Part shown: positions 49,513-57,643 of the stretch, piece by piece | Layout: every line of letters begins with the position of its first letter | How positions within the stretch are numbered: position 1 is the stretch's first letter | Origin: Streptomyces sp. NBC_00094 | GTDB taxonomy: Bacteria; Actinomycetota; Actinomycetes; Streptomycetales; Streptomycetaceae | NCBI RefSeq assembly: GCF_026343125.1 | Contig: NZ_JAPEMB010000001.1 | Location: 4,903,501-4,967,500 of the forward strand | Direction of reading: 5' to 3' | DNA length: 64,000 nt | The notes under the pieces: generated by a model | The model's input: only the letters and a program-made list of their open reading frames with translations | Database searches by the model: none | Told to the model about the DNA's origin: nothing | Program-made: the position numbers and the translations under genes

Positions 49513-49632
49513 GTCACCGACCGTAGACGCCGCCACTGACAACGCCCGGACCGTTCGCTCGGCGGACCGGTCGATCCGGAGAACGGACGGTAGGCGACTG
49601 GCCGGAACCCCCCGGGTGACCGAAAAAGCAAC

Positions 49633-49661
49633 TTGACTTTACTCTTCCTTTACGGTTCTCT
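49633..49661 (+). promoter_or_regulatory. Candidate promoter of the MmpS-like lipoprotein gene
   Basis: TTGACT (49633-49638), 17 bases, TTCTCT (49656-49661). It lies in an AT-rich patch unusual for this region, 45 bases before the ATG. Confidence 0.45.
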
Positions 49662-49705
49662 GCGCGGGACCGAAGATCCGCACACCTGTCCAGGGGAACC
49701 CCGTC

Positions 49706-50119
49706 ATGAAGCGCACCGTCCGTACCGCCGTCTCGGCCCTGGCCGTCGCAGGGCTCGCCCTCGGCCTCGGCGCCTGCTCGGAGGCGGCCGAGAAGGCCGC
49801 CGACCAGGTCGACAAGACCATCTCCGAGTCCTACGAGGTCACGTACGAGGTCAGCGGCAAGGGCGTCGACTCCATCGACTACAACGCCGGTGACGGCACC
49901 GCCATGGCGCCGAAGGTCGAGACGGAGAAGAAGCCGGCCCTGCCGTGGAAGAAGACGGTCAAGCTGCAGGGCATCATGCCGCCGGCGGTCATGCCGATCT
50001 CGCTCGACCCGGCCGACCTCACCTGCAAGGTCATCTACCAGGGCAAGGTCATCAAGGAGGCCAAGGGCGAGCAGGCGATGGCGGGCGGCTGCGTCGCCGT
50101 CTCCCCGATCGTGGGCTGA
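49706..50119 (+). CDS. MmpS-like lipoprotein
   Basis: 137 residues. A signal peptide with lipobox LGAC (Cys 24) precedes a small beta domain: VTYEVSGKGVDSIDYNAGDG near residue 46 and ALPWKKTVKLQGIMPP near 78 resemble the MmpS family of transport accessory proteins in mycobacteria. It has two further cysteines (TCKV, GGCV) that could form a disulfide. There is no adjacent MmpL gene. It sits inside the MoxR-SWIM module, upstream of the ATPase gene by 114 bases, so it might be a cell-surface component or just a neighbour. Confidence 0.8.
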   Translation: MKRTVRTAVSALAVAGLALGLGACSEAAEKAADQVDKTISESYEVTYEVSGKGVDSIDYNAGDGTAMAPKVETEKKPALPWKKTVKLQGIMPPAVMPISLDPADLTCKVIYQGKVIKEAKGEQAMAGGCVAVSPIVG

Positions 50120-50233
50120 CCCACTCTCACCTCCCGCCCCTCGCGGCGCCCTTGACCAGCGGTGACGGCCGACTGTCAGTGGCATGGTGCACGGTGGATC
50201 GCACAACAGGTCGAGCGATCTGGAGGGGGATCC

Positions 50234-51463
50234 ATGACCGTGCCCGAAACTGCCGCGCAGCCCGGTTCCGGTGTCGAGACGGACACCGGACCGGGCCTGC
50301 CCCAGGCCGCCGCGCCGACCGCCGCGCCGGCCACACCGGAGGCCGCAGCGAAGGCAGCAGCGGACGACGCCGCGGAGGCCGCCGCGGGCGCCCTGAGGCC
50401 GCACGCCGAGCACGCCTTCGCCGCCGAACTCACCGCACTCGCCGCCGCCGACGACCGGCCGCGGCCCGCCCGCTGGCGCCTCTCGCCCTGGGCCGTCGCC
50501 ACCTATCTCCTCGGCGGCACGCTCCCCGACGGGACGGTGATCACGCCCAAGTACGTGGGACCGCGCCGCATCGTCGAGGTCGCCGTCACCACACTCGCCA
50601 CCGACCGGGCGCTCCTGCTGCTCGGCGTGCCCGGCACCGCGAAGACCTGGGTGTCCGAGCACCTCGCCGCCGCCGTCAGCGGCGACTCGACCCTCCTCGT
50701 CCAGGGCACCGCGGGCACGCCCGAGGAGGCCGTCCGGTACGGCTGGAACTACGCGCGGCTCCTCGCCGAAGGCCCCAGCCGCGACGCCCTCGTGCCGAGT
50801 CCGGTGATGCGGGCGATGGCCTTGGGCATGACCGCCCGGGTCGAGGAGCTCACCCGTATGCCCGCCGACGTGCAGGACGCGCTCATCACGATCCTGTCCG
50901 AGAAGACCCTGCCGGTCCCCGAGCTGGGCCAGGAGGTGCAGGCCGTCCCCGGCTTCAACCTCATCGCCACCGCCAACGACCGCGACCGGGGCGTCAACGA
51001 ACTCTCCAGCGCGCTGCGCCGCCGCTTCAACACGGTGGTGCTGCCGCTGCCCGCGACCCCCGAGGCCGAGGTCGACATCGTCGCGCGGCGCGTCGACCAG
51101 ATCGGACGCTCCCTCGCCCTGCCGTCCGTACCGGAGGGCGCGGAGGAGATCCGGCGGGTCGTCACCGTCTTCCGCGAGCTGCGGGACGGGGTCACCGGCG
51201 ACGGGCGGACGAAGGTCAAGTCCCCCTCGGGGACGCTCTCCACGGCCGAGGCGATCTCCGTCGTCACGGGCGGCCTCGCGCTCGCCGCCCACTTCGGCGA
51301 CGGCGTCCTGCGCCCCGGGGACATCGCCGCCGGCATCCTCGGCGCGGTCGTCCGCGACCCGGCGGCCGACCGGGTCGTCTGGCAGGAGTACCTGGAGACG
51401 GTGGTCAGGGAGCGGGACGGCTGGAAGGACTTCTACCGCGCCTGCCGCGAGGTGAGCGCATGA
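50234..51463 (+). CDS. MoxR-family AAA+ ATPase
   Basis: 409 residues. An Ala/Pro-rich 60-residue N-terminus precedes the AAA+ core: Walker A LLGVPGTAKTWVSEHL near residue 130, arginine-rich LTRMPADVQDALITILSEKT (Walker B is less obvious; EEL in ARVEELTRMP is a candidate), sensor NLIATANDRDRGVNELSSAL near 245 and the arginine-finger helix LRRRFNTVVLPLP. Such ATPases work with VWA proteins as chaperone-like remodelers. It matches E. coli YehL-type members in context. GGAGGGGGA precedes ATG 50234. Its stop overlaps the next start (ATGA). Confidence 0.93.
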   Translation: MTVPETAAQPGSGVETDTGPGLPQAAAPTAAPATPEAAAKAAADDAAEAAAGALRPHAEHAFAAELTALAAADDRPRPARWRLSPWAVATYLLGGTLPDGTVITPKYVGPRRIVEVAVTTLATDRALLLLGVPGTAKTWVSEHLAAAVSGDSTLLVQGTAGTPEEAVRYGWNYARLLAEGPSRDALVPSPVMRAMALGMTARVEELTRMPADVQDALITILSEKTLPVPELGQEVQAVPGFNLIATANDRDRGVNELSSALRRRFNTVVLPLPATPEAEVDIVARRVDQIGRSLALPSVPEGAEEIRRVVTVFRELRDGVTGDGRTKVKSPSGTLSTAEAISVVTGGLALAAHFGDGVLRPGDIAAGILGAVVRDPAADRVVWQEYLETVVRERDGWKDFYRACREVSA

Positions 51464-53820
51464 CACCCACCACCACGGTCCCGGGCCCGTCCCACGCGCC
51501 GGGCCCCGCCCCCGCCAGGGGCGCGGCGCCGGCCGTCGGGGGTGGGCGGAGCGGATGGCCCCTGGTGCTCGGGGTGCGGCACCACGGTCCCGGGTCGGCG
51601 CGGGCGGTGCGGGCCGCGCTGGAGGCGGAGAAGCCCGCCGCCGTGCTCGTCGAGGGGCCCGCCGAGGCCGACGCCCTCGTGGCGCTCGCCGGGGACGAGG
51701 CCATGCGGCCCCCCGTCGCCCTGCTGGCCCACGCCGTGGACGACCCGGGGCGGGCCGCGTTCTGGCCGATGGCCGAGTTCTCGCCCGAGTGGGTCGCGAT
51801 CCGCTGGGCCCTCGACCGCGGCGCCGCCGTCCGGTTCATCGACCTGCCCGCCGCCCACACCCTCGCCGCCGCCGACCCCATCCGGTCCGACGGCGAGGAG
51901 ACGGGGGGCGAGGACGCCGGCAGTGGCGGGCTCCGGATCGACCCGCTCGCCGAACTCGCCAGGGCCGCCGGACACGAGGACCCCGAGCGCTGGTGGGAGG
52001 ACGCCGTCGAACTGCGCGACGACGCCGACCCCATCGCCCCCTTCGAGGCCCTCGCCGAGGCCATGGGGGCCCTGCGCGAGGTGTACGGGCACGGCGGCCA
52101 CCCCCGCGACCTCGTCCGCGAGGCGTACATGCGGCTCCAGCTGCGCGCCGCCCGCAAGGAGTTCGGTGACGAGGTCGCCGTCGTCTGCGGCGCCTGGCAC
52201 GTCCCCGCCCTCGTCCGGAAGACCACCGTCGCCGCCGACCGCGCCCTCCTCAAGGGCCTGCCCAAGGTGAGGACCGAGCTGACCTGGGTCCCCTGGACCC
52301 ACCGCAGGCTCGCCCGCCGCTCCGGTTACGGCGCGGGCATCGACGCGCCCGGCTGGTACGGCCACCTCTTCGCCGCCCCCGACCGGTCGGTCGAGCGCTG
52401 GATGGCCAAGGTCGCCGGACTCCTCAGAGCGGAGGACCATCCCGTCTCCACCGCCCACGTCATCGAGGCGGTCCGCCTCGCGGAGAGCCTCGCCGCCCTG
52501 CGCGGCCGGCCGTTCCCCGGGCTCGGCGAGACGACGGACGCCGTCCGCGCCGTCCTGTGCGAGGGCTCCGACGTGCCGCTCGACCTCGTCCGCGACCGGC
52601 TCGTCGTCGGCGACGTCCTCGGCGAGGTCCCCGCCGGCGCCCCGGCCGTACCGCTCCAGCGCGACCTGAGTCGCCTCCAGCGTTCCCTGCGGCTCAAGCC
52701 CGAGGCGCTGGAGCGGGCGCTCGACCTCGATCTCCGCAAGGAGACGGACGGCGCCCGCAGCCGGCTGCTGCACCGGCTGCGGCTGCTCGGCGTCGACTGG
52801 GGCGCACCGGCCGCCGGACGGGCCGGCACCGGTACCTTCCGGGAGGCCTGGCGGCTGCGCTGGGAGCCCGAGCTGCACGTCCAGGTGGCCGAGGCCGGCG
52901 TCTGGGGCACCACCGTCGAGTCCGCCGCCACCGCCAAGGCCGAGTCACGGGCCAGGGCCGCGACCGCCCTCGCCGACATCACCGCCCTCGCCGAGCAGTG
53001 CCTCCTCGCCGGACTCGCCGACGCGCTGCCCGTCGTGATGCGCGCCCTCGCCGACCGGGCCGCGCTCGACACCGACGTCGCCCACCTCGCCCAGGCCCTC
53101 CCGGCCCTGGCCCGCTCCCTGCGCTACGGCGACGTCCGCGCCACCGACACGACGGCGCTCGCCGAGGTCGCCGCCGGGCTCGCCGAGCGGATCTGCGTCG
53201 GCCTGCCGCCCGCCTGCGCCGGACTCGACGCCGACGCCGCCGCAGCCATGCGCGAGCGGATCGACGAGGTCCACCAGGCGATCGGCCTGCTGCCGGACGC
53301 GGCGGCCCTGGCCGACCGCTGGGCGGGCGTCCTGCACCGGCTCGCCACCCGCGACCGGACGCCCGGCATCCTGCGCGGCCGGGCCGCCCGGCTCCTCCTC
53401 GACGAGGGACGGCTCGCCGAGGGCGAGGCCGCGCCGCTCATGAGCCGCGCCCTCTCGCCCGGCACCCCGCCGCAGGACGCCGCCGCCTGGATCGACGGCT
53501 TCGTCGGCGGGGCCTCCGGCGGCGGTCTGCTCCTCGTCCACGACGAGCGGCTGCTCGGCCTCGTCGACGCCTGGCTCACCTCCGTACCGGCCGGGGCGTT
53601 CACCGACGTCCTGCCGCTGCTGCGCCGTACGTTCTCCGGGTACGAGCCGGGCGTCCGCCGCACCCTCGGCGAACTCGTCGCCCGCGGCCCGGAGCGCGGC
53701 GGGCCGGGGCGCGCGACGCCCGGAGGCGTACCCGGCTTCGCCACCGGCCTCGACCGGGAACGGGCGGACGGCGTCCTGCCCCTGCTCCATCTCATCCTCG
53801 GTACGGAGGCCCGCACGTGA
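51460..53820 (+). CDS. DUF5682 protein of the MoxR-VWA module
   Basis: 786 residues. The core starts near residue 30 with PLVLGVRHHGPGSARAVRAA, followed by VLVEGPAEADALVALAGDE and later VVCGAWHVPALVRKT near 245, a pattern of His and acidic residues that may be a hydrolase-like site, but I know of no proven activity. The C-terminal half is helical, Ala/Leu-rich and repeat-like. The E. coli counterpart is probably YehM. It overlaps the ATPase gene upstream by 4 bases and the VWA gene downstream by 4 bases, so all three should be made together. Confidence 0.88.
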   Translation: MTPTTTVPGPSHAPGPAPARGAAPAVGGGRSGWPLVLGVRHHGPGSARAVRAALEAEKPAAVLVEGPAEADALVALAGDEAMRPPVALLAHAVDDPGRAAFWPMAEFSPEWVAIRWALDRGAAVRFIDLPAAHTLAAADPIRSDGEETGGEDAGSGGLRIDPLAELARAAGHEDPERWWEDAVELRDDADPIAPFEALAEAMGALREVYGHGGHPRDLVREAYMRLQLRAARKEFGDEVAVVCGAWHVPALVRKTTVAADRALLKGLPKVRTELTWVPWTHRRLARRSGYGAGIDAPGWYGHLFAAPDRSVERWMAKVAGLLRAEDHPVSTAHVIEAVRLAESLAALRGRPFPGLGETTDAVRAVLCEGSDVPLDLVRDRLVVGDVLGEVPAGAPAVPLQRDLSRLQRSLRLKPEALERALDLDLRKETDGARSRLLHRLRLLGVDWGAPAAGRAGTGTFREAWRLRWEPELHVQVAEAGVWGTTVESAATAKAESRARAATALADITALAEQCLLAGLADALPVVMRALADRAALDTDVAHLAQALPALARSLRYGDVRATDTTALAEVAAGLAERICVGLPPACAGLDADAAAAMRERIDEVHQAIGLLPDAAALADRWAGVLHRLATRDRTPGILRGRAARLLLDEGRLAEGEAAPLMSRALSPGTPPQDAAAWIDGFVGGASGGGLLLVHDERLLGLVDAWLTSVPAGAFTDVLPLLRRTFSGYEPGVRRTLGELVARGPERGGPGRATPGGVPGFATGLDRERADGVLPLLHLILGTEART

Positions 53821-55019
53821 GCCCGCACATGGACAGCACTGCCGCCGCCGGCGCTCACGTCACGGCGGACGACGAGCGGCTGCGCCGCTGGCGCCTGGTC
53901 CTCGGCGGCGGGGACGCCGACGGCACCGGACACGCGCTCACCGGCACCGACGCCGCCATGGACGGCGCCCTCACCGCGCTCTACGGCAGCCGGAACCGAG
54001 GCCAGGACCGGGGCGACGGCCGGGGACGGGACCGCTCGGGCGGGCTCGGCGGATCCGCGCCCTCCGTCGCCCGCTGGCTCGGCGACATCCGCACGTACTT
54101 CCCCAGCTCCGTCGTCCAGGTGATGCAGCGCGACGCGATCGACCGCCTCGGCCTCGCCACGCTCCTCCTGGAGCCGGAGATGCTGGAGGCCGTCGAGGCC
54201 GACGTCCACCTCGTCGGCACCCTGCTCTCCCTCGGCAAGGCCATGCCGGAGACGACCAGGGAGACCGCGCGGGCCGTCGTACGCAAGGTCGTCGACGACC
54301 TGGAGAAGCGACTCGCCACCCGCACGAGGGCCGCGCTCACCGGTGCGCTCGACCGTTCGGCCCGGATCAGCCGCCCCCGGCACCGGGACATCGACTGGGA
54401 CCGGACGATCCGCGCCAACCTCAAGAACTACCTGCCCGAATACCGCACCGTCGTCCCGGAGCGGCTCGTCGGCCACGGCCGCTCCTCGCAGGCGGTACGG
54501 AAGGAGGTCGTCCTCTGCATCGACCAGTCCGGCTCCATGGCGGCCTCCGTCGTCCACGCCTCCGTCTTCGGCGCGGTCCTCGCCTCCATGCGGTCGATCG
54601 CCACCCGGCTCGTCGTCTTCGACACGTCCGTCGTCGATCTGACCGACCGCATCGACGACCCGGTCGACGTCCTCTTCGGCACGCAGCTGGGCGGCGGCAC
54701 CGACATCAACCGTGCCCTCGCCTACTGCCAGGCGAGGATCACCCGCCCCGCCGACACCGTGGTCGTGCTCATCAGCGACCTGTACGAGGGGGGCATCCGC
54801 GACGAGATGCTGAAGCGGGTCGCCGCGATGAAGGCCTCCGGCGTCCAGTTCGTGGCGCTGCTCGCCCTCTCCGACGAGGGCGCCCCCGCCTACGACCGCG
54901 ACCACGCGGCGGCGCTCGCCGCGCTCGGCGTCCCGGCCTTCGCCTGCACCCCCGACCTGTTCCCGGAGGTCATGGCCGCCGCCCTGGAGAAGCGCCCGCT
55001 CCCGATACCCACCGACTGA
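53817..55019 (+). CDS. VWA domain protein, partner of the MoxR ATPase
   Basis: 400 residues. The C-terminal half is a von Willebrand A domain with a complete-looking MIDAS: CIDQSGSMAAS near residue 239, the threonine in GGGTDINRALAYCQ near 295 and VLISDLYEGG near 320. The N-terminal 200 residues are helical and basic, with a short Arg/Gly/Asp-rich stretch (RNRGQDRGDGRGRDR). GTG 53817 overlaps the DUF5682 stop; ATG 53829 is an alternative. The E. coli counterpart is likely YehP. It should act with the ATPase as a metal-dependent substrate-binding subunit. Confidence 0.92.
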   Translation: MSPHMDSTAAAGAHVTADDERLRRWRLVLGGGDADGTGHALTGTDAAMDGALTALYGSRNRGQDRGDGRGRDRSGGLGGSAPSVARWLGDIRTYFPSSVVQVMQRDAIDRLGLATLLLEPEMLEAVEADVHLVGTLLSLGKAMPETTRETARAVVRKVVDDLEKRLATRTRAALTGALDRSARISRPRHRDIDWDRTIRANLKNYLPEYRTVVPERLVGHGRSSQAVRKEVVLCIDQSGSMAASVVHASVFGAVLASMRSIATRLVVFDTSVVDLTDRIDDPVDVLFGTQLGGGTDINRALAYCQARITRPADTVVVLISDLYEGGIRDEMLKRVAAMKASGVQFVALLALSDEGAPAYDRDHAAALAALGVPAFACTPDLFPEVMAAALEKRPLPIPTD

Positions 55020-55267
55020 GCGGGGCCGGCCCGGGGCTCGCACGGGAGAGCGGGCCGTCCCTCCGGCAGGTGCGGAATCCGTCGCCGAGGGACCACCCGC
55101 ACGGGTGCTCCAGGGTGATTGAGGCCCATATCACATCGGGTTCGAGGAGGCCCTCACCCCGATCCCCGGCGCGTCGTGAGGGGCCGGGAGTCCAGTCCCC
55201 GCCTGCCGTGAGCCGCGCGCACCCCCTCCCCGAACCCCCTACGGACCGCCCCGTGGCCCCTACACCC

Positions 55268-55283
55268 TGTGACCCGTATCACC
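55268..55283. promoter_or_regulatory. Crp-like site upstream of sucCD
   Basis: TGTGACCCGTATCACC matches TGTGA-N6-TCAC and, except one base, GTG-N6-GN-CAC. A Crp input to a TCA-cycle gene would be reasonable but is only inferred. Confidence 0.4.
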
Positions 55284-55379
55284 GCTCCGGGGGTAGCTGC
55301 GATTTAGGGACCTACGTCCCTCGGGGATAACCTGCGAGACGGACATGCCGCGTCCACGGACACCGTGTACGCCTCCCTT

Positions 55380-55395
55380 GTGACAGAGCAGTCAC
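55380..55395. promoter_or_regulatory. Inverted repeat GTGAC-N6-GTCAC in the sucC leader or promoter
   Basis: A perfect 5+5 inverted repeat 65 bases upstream of the sucC start; it may bind a dimeric regulator. Not a match to the Rex spacing. Confidence 0.35.
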
Positions 55396-55460
55396 GTTGC
55401 CCTCCGCGGCACGCCCACGCAGAAAACGAACCGCGATCATCAGAAAAGGGACGGACGCGC

Positions 55461-56639
55461 GTGGACCTGTTCGAGTACCAGGCGAGGGACCTCTTCGCCA
55501 AGCACGGTGTACCGGTGCTGGCCGGTGAAGTCATCGACACGCCTGAGGCGGCGCGCGAGGCCACCGAGCGTCTTGGCGGCAAGTCGGTCGTCAAGGCGCA
55601 GGTGAAGGTCGGTGGCCGCGGCAAGGCCGGCGGCGTCAAGCTGGCCGCGAATCCGGACGAGGCCGTCGCCCGCGCGACGGACATCCTCGGGATGGACATC
55701 AAGGGCCACACGGTCCACAAGGTGATGATCGCCGAGCTGTCCCCGGAGATCGAGGCGGAGTACTACGTCTCGTACCTCCTCGACCGCACCAACCGCACCT
55801 TCCTGGCCATGGCCTCGGTGCAGGGCGGCATGGACATCGAGGAGGTCGCGGAGAAGACCCCCGAGGCCCTCGCGAAGGTCCCGGTCAACGCCGTCGAAGG
55901 CGTGGACATCGTCAAGGCCCGCGAGATCGTGGCCCAGGCGAAGTTCCCGGCCGACGTGGCCGAGGGTGTCGCCGAGGCCATGGTGACCCTGTGGGACACC
56001 TTCGTCGCCGAGGACGCGCTCCTCGTCGAGGTCAACCCGCTGGTGAAGACCAAGGACGGCCGCATTCTGGCGCTGGACGGCAAGGTGTCTCTCGACGAGA
56101 ACGCCGACTTCCGTCAGCCCGAGCACGAGGCGCTCGAGGACAAGGCCGCAGCCAACCCGCTCGAGGCTGCCGCCAAGGCCAAGAACCTCAACTACGTCAA
56201 GCTCGAGGGCGAGGTCGGCATCATCGGTAACGGTGCCGGTCTGGTCATGTCGACCCTGGACGTCGTCGCGTACGCCGGTGAGAACCACGGCGGCGTGAAG
56301 CCGGCCAACTTCCTCGACATCGGTGGCGGCGCCTCCGCCGAGGTCATGGCGAACGGCCTGGAGATCATCCTGGGCGACCCGGACGTCAAGTCCGTGTTCG
56401 TCAACGTCTTCGGTGGCATCACCGCCTGTGACGAGGTCGCCAACGGCATCGTCCAGGCGCTGGAGCTCCTCGCCTCCAAGGGCGAAGAGGTCACCAAGCC
56501 GCTGGTCGTGCGCCTCGACGGCAACAACGCGGAGCTGGGTCGCAAGATCCTGTCGGACGCGAACCACCCGCTCGTGCAGCGTGTGGACACCATGGACGGC
56601 GCGGCCGACAAGGCCGCCGAGCTCGCGGCTGCGAAGTAA
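55461..56639 (+). CDS. sucC: Succinyl-CoA synthetase beta subunit
   Basis: 392 residues, normal for SucC. With SucD it converts succinyl-CoA to succinate with nucleotide triphosphate formation in the TCA cycle. The ATP-grasp N-terminus VDLFEYQARDLFAKHGVPV and VVKAQVKVGGRGKAGGVKLA near residue 41 are typical, as is FLDIGGGASAEVMANG near 285 and the phosphohistidine-facing VNVFGGITACDEVANG near 314. GTG 55461 was chosen because the family begins exactly here; AGGGA stands 10 bases upstream. sucD follows after 19 bases. Confidence 0.98.
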   Translation: MDLFEYQARDLFAKHGVPVLAGEVIDTPEAAREATERLGGKSVVKAQVKVGGRGKAGGVKLAANPDEAVARATDILGMDIKGHTVHKVMIAELSPEIEAEYYVSYLLDRTNRTFLAMASVQGGMDIEEVAEKTPEALAKVPVNAVEGVDIVKAREIVAQAKFPADVAEGVAEAMVTLWDTFVAEDALLVEVNPLVKTKDGRILALDGKVSLDENADFRQPEHEALEDKAAANPLEAAAKAKNLNYVKLEGEVGIIGNGAGLVMSTLDVVAYAGENHGGVKPANFLDIGGGASAEVMANGLEIILGDPDVKSVFVNVFGGITACDEVANGIVQALELLASKGEEVTKPLVVRLDGNNAELGRKILSDANHPLVQRVDTMDGAADKAAELAAAK

Positions 56640-56658
56640 GGGACGAGGTCAGAACACC

Positions 56659-57543
56659 ATGGCTATCTTCCTGACCAAGGACAGCAAGGTCATCGTCCAG
56701 GGCATGACCGGTGCCACGGGCATGAAGCACACCAAGCTCATGCTGGCCGACGGCACCAACATCGTCGGTGGCGTGAACCCGCGCAAGGCCGGCACGTCCG
56801 TCGACTTCGACGGCACCGAGGTCCCGGTCTTCGGCTCCGTCGCCGAGGCGATGAAGGAGACCGGCGCCAACGTCTCCGTCCTCTTCGTCCCGCCGGCCTT
56901 CGCGAAGGCCGCCGTGGTCGAGGCGATCGACGCCGAGATCCCGCTGGCCGTCGTCATCACCGAGGGCATCGCCGTCCACGACTCCGCCGCCTTCTGGGCG
57001 TACGCGCAGGCGAAGGGCAACAAGACCCGCATCATCGGCCCGAACTGCCCCGGTCTCATCACCCCGGGCCAGTCCAACGCCGGCATCATCCCGGGCGACA
57101 TCACGAAGCCGGGCCGCATCGGCCTGGTCTCGAAGTCCGGCACGCTGACGTACCAGATGATGTACGAGCTCCGTGACATCGGCTTCTCGTCGGCCGTCGG
57201 CATCGGTGGCGACCCGGTCATCGGCACCACGCACATCGACGCCCTCGCGGCGTTCGAGGCGGACCCCGACACCGACCTGATCGTCATGATCGGTGAGATC
57301 GGCGGCGACGCCGAGGAGCGTGCGGCCGACTTCATCAAGGCCAACGTCACCAAGCCGGTCGTCGGCTACGTCGCGGGCTTCACCGCGCCCGAGGGCAAGA
57401 CCATGGGCCACGCCGGCGCCATCGTCTCCGGCTCCTCCGGCACGGCCCAGGCGAAGAAGGAGGCCCTGGAGGCCGCGGGCGTCAAGGTCGGCAAGACCCC
57501 GACCGAGACGGCCAAGCTGGCGCGCGCCATCCTCGCGGGCTGA
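56659..57543 (+). CDS. sucD: Succinyl-CoA synthetase alpha subunit
   Basis: 294 residues. It binds CoA (IVQGMTGATGMKHTKLMLAD near residue 12) and carries the phosphorylated histidine in KTMGHAGAIVSG near 250; IGPNCPGLITPGQSNAGII near 128 is also conserved. Second gene of the sucCD operon, closed by a large terminator. Confidence 0.98.
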   Translation: MAIFLTKDSKVIVQGMTGATGMKHTKLMLADGTNIVGGVNPRKAGTSVDFDGTEVPVFGSVAEAMKETGANVSVLFVPPAFAKAAVVEAIDAEIPLAVVITEGIAVHDSAAFWAYAQAKGNKTRIIGPNCPGLITPGQSNAGIIPGDITKPGRIGLVSKSGTLTYQMMYELRDIGFSSAVGIGGDPVIGTTHIDALAAFEADPDTDLIVMIGEIGGDAEERAADFIKANVTKPVVGYVAGFTAPEGKTMGHAGAIVSGSSGTAQAKKEALEAAGVKVGKTPTETAKLARAILAG

Positions 57544-57565
57544 CACCAGCAGTAAGCAGCACGCA

Positions 57566-57625
57566 GTACGCGAGTGGGCCCCGCCCTCCCGGGAAACCGG
57601 GCGGGGGCGGGGCCCACTCGCGTAC
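57566..57625. terminator. Large terminator between convergent sucD and the HTH-sigma fusion gene
   Basis: A stem of over 20 bp, GTACGCGAGTGGGCCCCGCC on the left and its complement ending at 57625, capped by CCCGG-GAAA-CCGGG. It can serve both strands. Confidence 0.92.
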
Positions 57626-57643
57626 GTACGATCCCGTCTCCGC

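Larger units (their letters stand above)
55020..55460. other. Upstream region of sucCD (441 bp)
   Basis: No gene seen. It holds a Crp-like site (55268-55283), an inverted repeat AGGGAC-CTAC-GTCCCT (55306-55321) next to a possible -10 (GATAAC, 55325-55330), and an inverted repeat GTGAC-AGAGCA-GTCAC (55380-55395). The first 240 bases show nothing distinctive. Confidence 0.6.

Noticed and set aside
51433..52878. Minus-strand 481-codon frame opposite the DUF5682 gene
   Set aside because: Antisense shadow with Gly/Val/Glu-rich composition; the plus-strand gene is tied to its neighbours by start/stop overlaps.
55380..55395. Rex operator before sucC
   Set aside because: Half sites are 6 bases apart from GTGAC/GTCAC, not TTGTGAA-N4-TTCACAA spacing.
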